Assembly (NCBI RefSeq): GCF_002341865.1
Contig: NZ_DDOV01000047.1
Span: 16,859 to 54,729 of the forward strand
Reading direction: 5' to 3'
DNA length: 37,871 nucleotides
Source: Clostridium sp. UBA2485
GTDB taxonomy: Bacteria; Bacillota; Clostridia; Clostridiales; Clostridiaceae
Position numbers and translations under genes: made by a program. Below are positions 1-7,790 of the stretch, one piece after another. The notes under the pieces were generated by a model. It saw only the letters and a list, made by a program, of their open reading frames with translations, made no database searches and had not been told where the DNA came from. Within the stretch, counting starts at the first letter, position 1. Each line of letters opens with the position of its first letter.

Positions 1-16
1 ATTGACAATTATGGTG

Positions 17-43
17 GAAATTAATTCTTTGTGAATTAATTTC
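17..43. other. Intergenic perfect hairpin
   Basis: An 11-bp perfect inverted repeat, GAAATTAATTC (17-27) and GAATTAATTTC (33-43), with a 5-base loop. It is AT-rich and has no strong T tract right after it, so it is a weak terminator candidate for a gene left of the window. Confidence 0.4.
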
Positions 44-59
44 TTTGAATAGATTTTTG

Positions 60-268
60 TAGCGGCGAACAGTGTTCGCCATTTTTTTATATTTAATATT
101 ATCAAGTTTTCCACTCAATTGGACAAATATGATTTGGAATATAATATATTTATCAATTTTGATATTAGGATAATATTTTGAAATATTATTTATTAAAATA
201 TTAACTATCTGTCCGACATCTAATAATGGAATGGATTTGGACCTTATGGCGAACACTGTTCGCCACTA
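60..268. repeat. Inverted-repeat-bounded intergenic element (MITE-like)
   Basis: The ends of this 209-bp stretch (60-82 and 246-268) are inverted repeats of each other, matching at 22 of 23 positions. Each end contains a 17-base palindrome: GGCGAACAGTGTTCGCC at 64-80 and its reverse complement at 248-264. The left copy is followed by seven Ts and could also work as a terminator. The AT-rich interior has no convincing reading frame. The layout suggests a small non-coding mobile or repeat element; target-site duplications were not established. Confidence 0.45.
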
Positions 269-285
269 CAGTTAATTAATTCTAA

Positions 286-309
286 ATTTCTCAGCTATCG
301 CTGAGAAAT
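286..309. repeat. Intergenic hairpin followed by direct repeats
   Basis: ATTTCTCAGC (286-295) and GCTGAGAAAT (300-309) form a perfect 10-bp stem with a 4-base loop. Just downstream the word ATTGTGAATT recurs at about 317-350. This looks like a dispersed clostridial intergenic repeat. Nothing coding was seen in 1-428. Confidence 0.4.
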
Positions 310-428
310 ATCCACAATTGTGAATTTTGCATTGTGAATTGTGAATTGAGTAAAGTTGTCTATTGAATAAATAATTTAAGAGTGGATATAAATTACATAT
401 AAGATAGGGTTAAAGGAGGAGTATAGGA

Positions 429-1484
429 ATGGCTTCAGTGGTTAATAGTTTTGCTATAAGCGGCGTTGATGGATATTTAGTAAATATAGAAACGGATGTT
501 ATAGGTGGGCCAGCATCCATAAATATTGTAGGTCTAGGTGATGCTGCAATTAAGGAAGCTAAGGAGAGACTTCAAGCATCAATTATAAATTCTAGATTTC
601 ATTTTCCTAATAAGAAAATTATTATAAATTTAGCTCCAGGAGATATTAAAAAAAGTGGTTCTCATTTTGATTTAGGTATGGCAATAGGATTAATAGTTCA
701 AAGTAAACAGGTTACATTTCCCCACCTTGAAAGCTATGGATTCATTGGAGAACTTTCATTGAATGCAGATTTACGTCCTTGTAGTGGAGTATTGCCTATG
801 GTTATGGAGGCAAAGAGAATAGGAATTAATAATATTATTTTACCTAAAGAAAATATAAGGGAAGCATCTTTAGTTAGTGATATAAATATATTTGGCTTTA
901 ATAAGCTTTCTGAAGTTGTTGATTTTCTTCAAGGGGTCAGCACTTATACAATGGAAGATTATAAAGATGAACATATTATAAGATCCGAAAGCATTCTAGA
1001 TTTTAAAGAGGTAAAGGGACAAGATGATGTTATTGAGTACATAATTGCAGCGGCAGCAGGAGGACATAATATATTGATGTCAGGTACTCCAGGTTGTGGA
1101 AAGTCCATGATAGCAAAGCGATTTCCTACCATATTACCTACCCTTTCAGAAGAAGAAGCTTTAGAAGTTACGAAGATTTATAGTGTAGCAGGGCTTATAA
1201 AAAGCAAGGGAGACTTAATAAAAGAAAGACCTTTTAGATCACCACACCATAATGCTTCTACAAACTCTTTAATTGGTGGTGGGAATAATGCTATTCCTGG
1301 TGAAATATCTCTTGCTCATAATGGAGTTTTATTTCTAGATGAAATTGCGGAATTCAATAAGAAAACTTTAGAAGCATTAAGGCAACCTATGGAGGATAAA
1401 GTAGTTACCATATCGAGAGTTAAGTATACTCATACATATCCCGCTAGCTTTATGCTGGTTTCTGCCATGAATCCATGTCCGTGA
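429..1484 (+). pseudogene. comM: comM/yifB 5' fragment, split by prophage insertion
   Basis: N-terminal 351 residues of a ComM/YifB protein (Mg-chelatase-like AAA+ ATPase), normally about 500 residues. ComM is a hexameric branch-migration helicase that helps integrate DNA during natural transformation in some bacteria. Visible features are the N-terminal ChlI-like domain, Walker A GTPGCGKS with Lys225, Walker B LFLDEIAEF, and the conserved ending SAMNPCP, after which the family normally continues with CG. Here a TGA follows at 1482-1484 because prophage sequence takes over. The start has a good Shine-Dalgarno (AAAGGAGG, 412-419). The 3' part should lie beyond the right end of the prophage, outside this window. 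The fragment lacks the C-terminal ATPase portion and is probably inactive unless the prophage excises. Confidence 0.9.
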
Positions 1485-3012
1485 AGGTTTCAAGTTTGAT
1501 TAGGTTGTAAACTACACGGGTCTTAGGTAATCTTTCACCATTTTCTACAATAGTCTCCACTTCTATCCCTTTAACAAGTAACCTAATTAAATCATGTTTA
1601 TCTTCAAAGCTTAAGTCGATTAATCGCTCAGCATATGATTTAAGTTTATTTGACATGCTGCTTATTAGTTCATCCTTATGTTTTACTTCGTTAAATCTAT
1701 TATTAAAAGCTTCAATTAGATTTGAAATTTTTTCTTCCTCTTTTCTAATATCTTTTAGCTGCACTCCTAATTCATCTTCTGTTATTAGGCTTTTTCTAAA
1801 AAGAGTTAATATATTATTTTTTTCATTCTTTTTATCATTTAGGGATTTATTTAATTTATTTAAATCTTCTTCAATATCTGTATTATTGTCTTTACTATCA
1901 TTTTCAATTGCATCTATATATTTACTATAATTTTTTAATATATCTAAGCAATCTCTCCAGATATCTTCTTCCAACAACTCTGCTTTAATATTTAAACTTT
2001 CACACTTCCCAAATATTTTAACAATGTCACCTCGTTTACCGCTGCAAGAATATACAGAACTGCTATTTTTATAACTTATACCATAAAAAGAGCGACCACA
2101 ATGTTTGCATTTAATTAGTCCTTTTAGCAAGAAAAATCTTCTTTTAGTATTTCTTTTACACATTATCGTGTTTTCTTTTCTTTGTCTTTGTGCTTCTTCC
2201 CAAATTTCTTCTTTTATTATCGCGGGTACTTCTCTTAATATAGGTTCTTTTCTCCTAGTGGCACGTTTACCGTATAAATGTATCCCTTTATAGGTTGTAC
2301 TGCTCAAAATTCTGATTATACTATTAGCTCTCCATTTTTCAGTAGGGTTTTTACGATGCCTATTGTTATATTTGGACATCGAACTGGTAGGAATATTTAA
2401 ATTATTTAAGTATACAGCTATATCGCTAGAAGGCATTTTTTCTTCTATGTATAATGAGTATATTTTTTTTATAATTTGTGATTCCTTTGGGTCTATTTCT
2501 AAATAACCATCATCATTTACAATGTATCCGTATGGCACTATGCCGCCCATCCACTTACCCTTTTTTGCCGCTCTGCTAGCACCCATGTACATTCTATCCA
2601 GTATATTATTTCTTTCTAATTCTGCCATATTCAAATAGTTTATGAATTGGTATCTTCCTATCGGTGTATTTAGGTCGAATGGTTCAGTTACACTAATTAT
2701 TTCAATGCCATATTCTCTTAATACCTCAACTGCTTGCAATCCAGTTAAAGTATCACGACCAAATCTATCGACTTTCCATACAAGTATAATATCAAATAAT
2801 TTGTTTTTAGCATCTTCCACCAATGCACTACCATATGGTCTTTCATAGAGTGGTATAGTTCCAGTTATACCATCATCCAAATACGTATCATAAATTTCAA
2901 AATCTTCTTTAAAATCTATATAACTTTCAAGGATCTCCACTTGATTTTCTATTGTTTTTCTTTCTTTTTGTTCATCGGAGCTAACCCTACCATATAGGGC
3001 AACTTTTTTCAT
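1450..3012 (-). CDS. int: Large serine recombinase (prophage integrase)
   Basis: 520-residue serine integrase that inserts and excises the prophage. The N-terminal resolvase domain has the YGRVSSDEQ motif (probable nucleophile Ser11), then DxxFGRDxL-type and DR(M/x)YMGASRAAKKGKW recombinase-domain motifs. A zinc ribbon follows (CKHCG, then later Cys residues), then a charged coiled coil typical of the family, and a C-terminal tail. ATG at 3012 overlaps the repressor stop codon (TAATG), so translation is likely coupled to the repressor. Oddity: the last about 10 codons and the stop lie inside comM sequence (1450-1482), so the C-terminus encoded in the integrated state is host DNA and should differ in excised phage. 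Confidence 0.95.
   Translation of the reverse strand: MKKVALYGRVSSDEQKERKTIENQVEILESYIDFKEDFEIYDTYLDDGITGTIPLYERPYGSALVEDAKNKLFDIILVWKVDRFGRDTLTGLQAVEVLREYGIEIISVTEPFDLNTPIGRYQFINYLNMAELERNNILDRMYMGASRAAKKGKWMGGIVPYGYIVNDDGYLEIDPKESQIIKKIYSLYIEEKMPSSDIAVYLNNLNIPTSSMSKYNNRHRKNPTEKWRANSIIRILSSTTYKGIHLYGKRATRRKEPILREVPAIIKEEIWEEAQRQRKENTIMCKRNTKRRFFLLKGLIKCKHCGRSFYGISYKNSSSVYSCSGKRGDIVKIFGKCESLNIKAELLEEDIWRDCLDILKNYSKYIDAIENDSKDNNTDIEEDLNKLNKSLNDKKNEKNNILTLFRKSLITEDELGVQLKDIRKEEEKISNLIEAFNNRFNEVKHKDELISSMSNKLKSYAERLIDLSFEDKHDLIRLLVKGIEVETIVENGERLPKTRVVYNLIKLETFTDMDSWQKPA
1465..1483. other. Prophage-host junction (attL), approximate
   Basis: comM coding identity stops around 1482, inside the codons for the conserved PCP motif, and the recombinase gene begins reading leftwards from the same place. 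Large serine recombinases act next to their own gene and cross over at a short core, so attL lies here. The exact core cannot be fixed without the right-hand junction or the empty site. Confidence 0.6.
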
Positions 3013-3395
3013 TAATTATCACCCTTTCCCCTTTGTGTTCTTATAGAATTTAAAGCTATATCAACAGCCATTTTAAGTTGATTTTTTTCATCTTTAGTCA
3101 TTTCTATATCATCAAGAACTAGCTCATCTGAGCTTAGAATCAGATTTATAGTTTGTTCTATATCAGTAACTATATATTCTTTATTATCTTCTGTTGCTAA
3201 TAATTCATCAATTGTCACTTCTAAGGCATTTGCTATCTTTTCTATTGAGATTGAGTTTAAACTTTGTCTCTTTCCGCTTTCTATTTCACTTATTGTAGCT
3301 CCTCCAACTCCAGCTTTTTTTGCTAATTTATATGCACTAAATCCTTTTTCTTCTCTAATTTTTTTTATATTTAAGCCTAAAATACTTGTACTCAT
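3012..3395 (-). CDS. Xre-family CI-like lysogeny repressor
   Basis: 127-residue protein with an N-terminal HTH_3/Xre domain (about residues 8-66: KKIREEKGFSAYKLAKKAG, then ATISEIESGKR) and a short acidic C-terminal region without a peptidase-like cleavage domain. It is the first gene leftward from the switch region and overlaps the recombinase gene by one base, so one transcript would make both. The likely role is to bind the TTCCG operators and keep lytic promoters off. Assignment as the lysogenic repressor rests on position and orientation. Confidence 0.88.
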   Translation of the reverse strand: MSTSILGLNIKKIREEKGFSAYKLAKKAGVGGATISEIESGKRQSLNSISIEKIANALEVTIDELLATEDNKEYIVTDIEQTINLILSSDELVLDDIEMTKDEKNQLKMAVDIALNSIRTQRGKGDN

Positions 3396-3436
3396 ATCGT
3401 TAACTCCTTTTAAAATTATTTCCGTTTACAGAAATA

Positions 3437-3465
3437 ATTATATACATATTGTTGCCTAAAGTCAA
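3437..3465 (-). promoter_or_regulatory. Leftward promoter for repressor-recombinase
   Basis: On the minus strand TTGACT (3465-3460) and a perfect TATAAT (3442-3437) are separated by 17 bases. Operator site 1 (3418-3435) begins just past the -10, covering the expected transcription start, so the repressor probably controls its own synthesis. Confidence 0.75.
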
Positions 3466-3611
3466 AGGATTTATTGAAGAAAGTTCCGTTAGAAGAAAGA
3501 AAATGTTTAAATTACTTCCGAAAAAAGAAGAAAAAACAACAAAATATAGTAATATATGAAGTAAATAGAAGGTAATTTCCGTAAACGGTTAAATTTAGTT
3601 AAACTTTAAGT

Positions 3612-3640
3612 TTGAATGCTTCTGCAATCAGAATTATACT
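3612..3640 (+). promoter_or_regulatory. Rightward early promoter
   Basis: TTGAAT (3612-3617), a 17-base spacer and TATACT (3635-3640) precede the Cro-like gene. Operator 5 (3651-3664) covers the expected start region and abuts the ribosome site of the Cro-like gene. Confidence 0.65.
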
Positions 3641-3677
3641 TAACTTGTACTTCCGAATACGGAAAGGTGGTGGAAAA

Positions 3678-3887
3678 ATGAATTTGAAAGAATTGATTGA
3701 GGAAAAAGGAATGACAATGTACAGAGTTGCGAAGGAAGGGAATATAGGTCAGAGTACAGTGAACGAAATTGCAAATGGGAAAAGAGAGCATATTGAATTA
3801 GGCACTGCTGTTAAGATTGCAAAAGTTTTAAATGTAGACGTAGAAGAGATATATAAATGCATAGGGGGAAAGTTAAATGCAAATTAG
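3678..3887 (+). CDS. Cro-like Xre regulator
   Basis: 69-residue single-domain HTH protein (MNLKELIEEKGMTMYRVAKE, then QSTVNEIANGKRE). The ATG at 3678 is chosen because AAAGGTGGTGG lies just upstream and because an earlier in-frame ATG (3612) would lie in the promoter -35 region. It is the first rightward gene, divergent from the repressor, as expected for a Cro-type antirepressor of lysogeny. Role inferred from position. Confidence 0.82.
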   Translation: MNLKELIEEKGMTMYRVAKEGNIGQSTVNEIANGKREHIELGTAVKIAKVLNVDVEEIYKCIGGKLNAN

Positions 3888-4032
3888 AACAGAATTAGTT
3901 GATGGGAAAAAAAGAATAATTGTAATTAAAGAAGCTTCAGGAGTGGACAAGACTAAAGAGGCAGTACTAAGAGTAATGGGACCAGGATGGAGATATAAAG
4001 AAGGCTTCTTAGAGGGAGAAAAAGTTATATAA
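3877..4032 (+). CDS. Small early protein, unknown function
   Basis: 51-residue ORF starting inside the end of the Cro-like gene, with GGGGGA about 8 bases upstream of ATG 3877. The sequence is basic and contains VMGPGWRYKEGFLEGEK; no domain recognised. The overlap suggests translational coupling. The following 165 bases (4033-4197) show no clear gene. Confidence 0.55.
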   Translation: MQIRTELVDGKKRIIVIKEASGVDKTKEAVLRVMGPGWRYKEGFLEGEKVI

Positions 4033-4197
4033 AAGTGATTTGCTAGACAAGCACTGGTAAAACAGCATATCCCATACCAGGCTGATAAAGGGAATGTGTA
4101 GGAACGGTATTGGAAAGAGTAAATAAATTTAAAAAAGAACATTCAATTTTAAATACATCCTATATTAAGGTGTATAAAACAAGAAGGAGGACAGAAA

Positions 4198-5181
4198 TTG
4201 AATTTAAAAATAAATGAAGAATTTAAAAATCTAATTCCACCTTTAACAGAGGAAGAAAAAACAGGGCTAGAAAAAAGCATATTAATGTTTGGGTGCAGAG
4301 ATAAATTAATTAGTTGGAATGATTTTATAATTGATGGTCACAACCGTTATGAAATCTGTATAAAAAATAACGTAAGTTTTGAAGTGCTTAAGATGGATTA
4401 TGATTTTGAGAATGAAGAAGAAGTAAAACAATGGATTATTAAAAACCAGTTCGCAAGAAGAAATATAAGCAGTTATCAGAGGTCAATTTTAGCTTTACAG
4501 CTTAAAGAAAGTATTTCTAAAAAAGCTAAGGTAAATCAATCATTGGCAGGAGGTGATAAGAAAAGCGAAGGTGTGAAATCACTTTCACAGAAATCTGAGG
4601 AAGCGATAAAAGAGAATGAAGAATCAGTTTTGGAAACATTACCAAAAGCGATAAAAAATAAAGGAGAATCACTTTCGTCAACACTGGCAGAAACAGAAAA
4701 TCAAAAAAGAAAAAGAGTAGAAGAACCTATAAATACTAGGGAAGAAATAGCTAAAATAGCAGGAGTATCAGGACGTACAATTAGCAAAGTAGAAACTATA
4801 GAAAAGGAAGCTCCAGAAGTAATTAAGGATGCAGCAAAGGAAAATTTTATAAGCATAAATAAAGCTTATAAAATTACTAAGGAAGTTAAGGACTTGGAGG
4901 AAGAAGAAAAGGAAAATAAGGCGGAGGAGCTATTAAACAAGCAGTATGAAGAAAAAGCAAAACAGATAGATAAGGAATCAAAAATAGCAGGTAAAATAGC
5001 TGATGCTATATTTGACATTCTAACATTAAAAGTAGATGAAGAAAGAATAGGTTATTATTTAGAGTACTCTCCCAAAGAGCCACTAGAGAAGCATATTAAA
5101 AGATGTGATGAAGCTATAGAAAAGTTAGAAGAAATTAAGAGTATCTTAAAAGATATGAATAAAATCAAGGTGGTGAAATAA
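4198..5181 (+). CDS. ParB-like N-domain / HTH early protein
   Basis: 327 residues from a TTG start with AAGGAGG seven bases upstream. The N-terminal part resembles ParB/Spo0J nuclease-like domains (IIDGHNRYEIC near residues 43-53, then NQFARRNISSYQRSILALQL). A charged low-complexity linker follows (about 105-175), then a KorB/ParB-type helix-turn-helix (TREEIAKIAGVSGRTISKVE) and a coiled, lysine- and glutamate-rich C-terminus. Such proteins are common early in Firmicutes prophages, where they may act in DNA binding, regulation or partition. No ParA is present, so true plasmid-type partition is unlikely. Confidence 0.75.
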   Translation: MNLKINEEFKNLIPPLTEEEKTGLEKSILMFGCRDKLISWNDFIIDGHNRYEICIKNNVSFEVLKMDYDFENEEEVKQWIIKNQFARRNISSYQRSILALQLKESISKKAKVNQSLAGGDKKSEGVKSLSQKSEEAIKENEESVLETLPKAIKNKGESLSSTLAETENQKRKRVEEPINTREEIAKIAGVSGRTISKVETIEKEAPEVIKDAAKENFISINKAYKITKEVKDLEEEEKENKAEELLNKQYEEKAKQIDKESKIAGKIADAIFDILTLKVDEERIGYYLEYSPKEPLEKHIKRCDEAIEKLEEIKSILKDMNKIKVVK

Positions 5182-5580
5182 GTGGCATTGGACAAAAGAA
5201 TAAAAGAAAAAATTAATGAAATTATGGATAACAGACCTAACATTACAGTTGATGAACTCATGGAAATAGTAAAAGAATATGCACCAAAGCCAGACATAGA
5301 AAAGCTTATTAAACAAGAATATAGAAGAATGGCACAAAGAATAATAGCTTCTTATAGGGATGAAAAGGGAGTAAGGGAATGTTTTTCAGTTAAATCAGAT
5401 ACAGGAAATTTATATGTAAATATATCTAATACAAAAGATAAAGAAGACTTAAAGAAAGTGAGACAGCAGCTCTCTAAGAAGTACAGGGGATTAAATAATT
5501 CTTTAAGAAAAATTGACATAAGGGAGCAAATCCTGGATGGGCAGATAGCAATGGAGGATTTAATAGAGAATACAAATTAA
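5182..5580 (+). CDS. Phage protein of unknown function
   Basis: 132 residues, GTG start directly after the previous stop (TAAGTG), with AAGGTGGTGA upstream. The N-terminal helices resemble a small HTH-like fold (IDELMEIV-type, read as VDELMEIVKEY), the middle is predicted beta, and the C-terminus is helical. No family recognised. It sits in the early operon between the ParB-like gene and the recombination genes, which suggests an early regulatory or DNA-related role. Confidence 0.65.
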   Translation: MALDKRIKEKINEIMDNRPNITVDELMEIVKEYAPKPDIEKLIKQEYRRMAQRIIASYRDEKGVRECFSVKSDTGNLYVNISNTKDKEDLKKVRQQLSKKYRGLNNSLRKIDIREQILDGQIAMEDLIENTN

Positions 5581-5601
5581 TTCTGAGAGGTGGTGATAAC
5601 G

Positions 5602-5925
5602 TTGAAAAATTTATTACAGGATAGAGGAATAAATTTAACACCAGAGTTATCAGACATAATTATAAAAGATATTAAATTTAATAACATTGGCTTTAACAAA
5701 AAGACAACTTTAAAAGAATTTTTAGATATAGCAGAAAGATGTAATAAAACACTTAAAAAGTGTGTTCAGAAAGGCGGTGCATACATGGAAGATAAATATG
5801 TAAAAGCACTTGAAGAAGTTTTATGTAATTTAAGATTAATAGAGTCACCTAATCCAGATGATGATTATATAGATGATTCTATAAAAATAATACAGAATGT
5901 TTTAGAAATAAAAAAGATGGCCTAA
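5602..5925 (+). CDS. Small early protein, unknown function
   Basis: 107 residues. TTG 5602 is preferred because GAGAGGTGGTGAT (5585-5597) is placed correctly for it; GTG 5590 lies inside that site. The N-terminal half resembles a short helical domain; the C-terminal half (MEDKYVKALEEVL onward) also has its own ribosome-like site (AAAGGCGGTG) before ATG 5785, so a 46-residue internal product is possible. Function unknown. Confidence 0.6.
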   Translation: MKNLLQDRGINLTPELSDIIIKDIKFNNIGFNKKTTLKEFLDIAERCNKTLKKCVQKGGAYMEDKYVKALEEVLCNLRLIESPNPDDDYIDDSIKIIQNVLEIKKMA

Positions 5926-5997
5926 GCCACCAAAAATAAAAATTTGTTAATTAGATTTTAGAATAAATTCAAAGAAAATGCAAATGGAGGAAATAGC

Positions 5998-6228
5998 ATG
6001 AAGGAATTAAATATAAGTTCTGACAATGTAGTAATTGAGAGAGGTACAAACTCATTAAAAATAAATGGCAGAGGATTAGAAGATTTGATATGTGAGAAGC
6101 TTCCACAAGAAATGAATAATTATAAAGGATATTCAGCAGGCATAACATTAACCCTTAAAGTATACGGATTTGATCAAGACTTATTAATAACAACAACTTA
6201 TCCAGTAGAAGAAAATAAGGAGGATTAA
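5998..6228 (+). CDS. Small early protein, unknown function
   Basis: 76 residues, ATG preceded by TGGAGG. It has a mixed alpha/beta pattern (a VVIERGTNSLKINGRGLEDL segment, then LTLKVYGFDQDLLITTTYP). The stop lies two bases before the ERF gene start, so the two genes are probably co-translated. No family recognised. Confidence 0.65.
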   Translation: MKELNISSDNVVIERGTNSLKINGRGLEDLICEKLPQEMNNYKGYSAGITLTLKVYGFDQDLLITTTYPVEENKED

Positions 6229-6230
6229 AA

Positions 6231-6866
6231 ATGAGTGAAAATAAAGAAAAGAAATCAATGAATATATACCAAAAAAGGCAAGAGTGTATTGTCGGATTAC
6301 AAAAATCAAAATTAAAAATGACTGGTAAAAATACGTACTCTCATTATGAATACTATGAATTAGGCGATTTCTTACCACAGCTCAACCAGCTTATGAAAGA
6401 AAATAACTTAGCAGCAGTGTTTAAATATACCAATGAACAGGCCACTTTAACGATAATAGATACAGATAAGACTGAAGATAAAATCGAGTTCTCGACCCCA
6501 ATTGAACTGACACAGCTTAAGGGCTGCAATGGTATGCAAAACATAGGAGGAACACAAACATTTGCTAGAAGATATTTATACATTATGGCATTTGAAATTT
6601 CTGAACCAGACACATTAAATAATGCAGAAGTTGATGAAGAAGCGGAATTAAAACGTAAAAAGATAGATCCAGTTAAAGTTAAAATAATAAAGGATTTGAT
6701 TGAGAAATCCAATACAGATGAAGCTAGCTTTTGCAAGTGGGCCAAAGTAAAAAAAGTAGAAGATATTACAAATGGTAATTTTAACACATGTATAGAAGTT
6801 TTAGATAAAGCAGTTAAAAAATATGAGAAAGAAAATAAAATAAGTGAAATTGATAGGGTGATTTAA
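6231..6866 (+). CDS. erf: ERF-family single-strand annealing recombinase
   Basis: 211 residues with the ERF family core: YQKRQECIVGLQKSKLKMTG, a tract ending HYEYYELGDFLPQL, then GGTQTFARRYLYIMAFEI around residues 105-122. ERF proteins anneal complementary single strands during phage recombination and genome circularisation. SSB (8409) and an ERCC4 nuclease (10501) in the same operon fit a recombination module. The C-terminal 80 residues are charged and helical, probably a partner-binding tail. Starts with ATG after AAGGAGG. Confidence 0.9.
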   Translation: MSENKEKKSMNIYQKRQECIVGLQKSKLKMTGKNTYSHYEYYELGDFLPQLNQLMKENNLAAVFKYTNEQATLTIIDTDKTEDKIEFSTPIELTQLKGCNGMQNIGGTQTFARRYLYIMAFEISEPDTLNNAEVDEEAELKRKKIDPVKVKIIKDLIEKSNTDEASFCKWAKVKKVEDITNGNFNTCIEVLDKAVKKYEKENKISEIDRVI

Positions 6867-7778
6867 ATGAAAAAGATTGAATTAAATAAACAATTACCAG
6901 TTATAACAATGAATTTTGAAGAGGTAAAAAACTCATTAGCTGATACAGTAGAAAAATATAAAGGAATTATAGTTACTGAAGAAGGCTTACAGGATTGCAA
7001 GGCTACACAAAAAGAGCTTGCAGGATTAAGAATAAAAATTGATAATTACCGCAAAGAAATTAAGAAAGAAATGTCCAAGCCTATAAATGCCTTTGAGAAT
7101 CAGTGTAAAGAACTAATAAATCTAATAGCAGATGCAGAAGAGCCTATAAAAAAAGGTATATTAGTTTTTGATAATGCTAGGAAAGATGAAAAAAGAAAAG
7201 TCGCATTAAGTATAATCTCAGAAGTCGCTAAAGAGCACCAATTAAACGAAAAGTATGTTAGTCAACTAAATGTACTAGATAAGTATATGAACCTTACAGC
7301 GAAGCCTAGTGACGTTAAAAAGGATGTAGAACAAAGGGTACTTATATTGTTACAAGAACAAAAGAGAGAGTTAGAAATGCTAGAGATTATCAAGGACACT
7401 ATAGAAAATGCTAATAAAGATATTAAGACACATTTAAAACTAGAAGATTTTCAGAATTTAATAAATATGAATATACCTACTAATAAAATTATCCAAGAAA
7501 TAAATAAGAGAGCTGAAATAATTAGAGAAGCGGAGAAACCAAAACCAATTGAAATTCCAAAAGTTGAGAACGAAGTTAAACAAGAACCAGCAAATCAACA
7601 AGTATCTATACCTATAAGTCCAGACAAAGAGGATCTAGTAAAAGAAAAACAAGAAGAACCATTATATTGTATAGAATTGCGTGTAGTTGGAACGAGAGAA
7701 TATATAGCACAACTAGGTCAGTATTTAAAGGACAACAACTATAATTACACCAAATTAAAAGCCGGACTCGTTAAATAG
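6867..7778 (+). CDS. DUF1351-type phage protein
   Basis: 303 residues. The N-terminal two-thirds match the DUF1351 pattern: coiled helical segments with KATQKELAGLRIKID and KEIKKEMSKPINAFE. A proline-rich linker follows (PKPIEIPKVEN), then a C-terminal domain ending YIAQLGQYLKDNNYNYTKL. Members occur next to annealing recombinases or SSB in Firmicutes phages; their biochemical role is not established. ATG follows the ERF stop immediately. Confidence 0.8.
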   Translation: MKKIELNKQLPVITMNFEEVKNSLADTVEKYKGIIVTEEGLQDCKATQKELAGLRIKIDNYRKEIKKEMSKPINAFENQCKELINLIADAEEPIKKGILVFDNARKDEKRKVALSIISEVAKEHQLNEKYVSQLNVLDKYMNLTAKPSDVKKDVEQRVLILLQEQKRELEMLEIIKDTIENANKDIKTHLKLEDFQNLINMNIPTNKIIQEINKRAEIIREAEKPKPIEIPKVENEVKQEPANQQVSIPISPDKEDLVKEKQEEPLYCIELRVVGTREYIAQLGQYLKDNNYNYTKLKAGLVK

Positions 7779-7790
7779 CAGGAGGTAATT

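Larger units (their letters stand above)
3418..3664. promoter_or_regulatory. Operator cluster, five TTCCG sites
   Basis: Five 14-base sites begin TTCCG: TTCCGTTTACAGAA (3420-3433), TTCCGTTAGAAGAA (3484-3497), TTCCGAAAAAAGAA (3516-3529), TTCCGTAAACGGTT (3577-3590) and TTCCGAATACGGAA (3651-3664). They fit an imperfect palindrome, TTCCGTNNACGGAA. The outer sites sit just downstream of the two divergent -10 boxes. They are expected targets of the CI-like and Cro-like proteins; which protein binds which site is inferred. Confidence 0.7.

Noticed and set aside
64..80. GGCGAACAGTGTTCGCC resembles a LexA (SOS) box.
   Set aside because: The Firmicutes box CGAACN4GTTCG needs four central bases; here there are three, and the same palindrome recurs at 248-264 as a repeat end.
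3873..4142. 89-codon minus-strand frame across the 4033-4197 gap.
   Set aside because: No ribosome site and it overlaps a rightward small ORF with a better start; the gap itself shows only possible decayed sequence.
4198..5181. A plasmid-type partition system because of the ParB-like domain.
   Set aside because: No ParA ATPase and no clear parS repeats nearby, and integration genes are present.
6353..6787. 144-codon frame on the minus strand.
   Set aside because: Opposite the ERF gene, no ribosome site; shadow frame.
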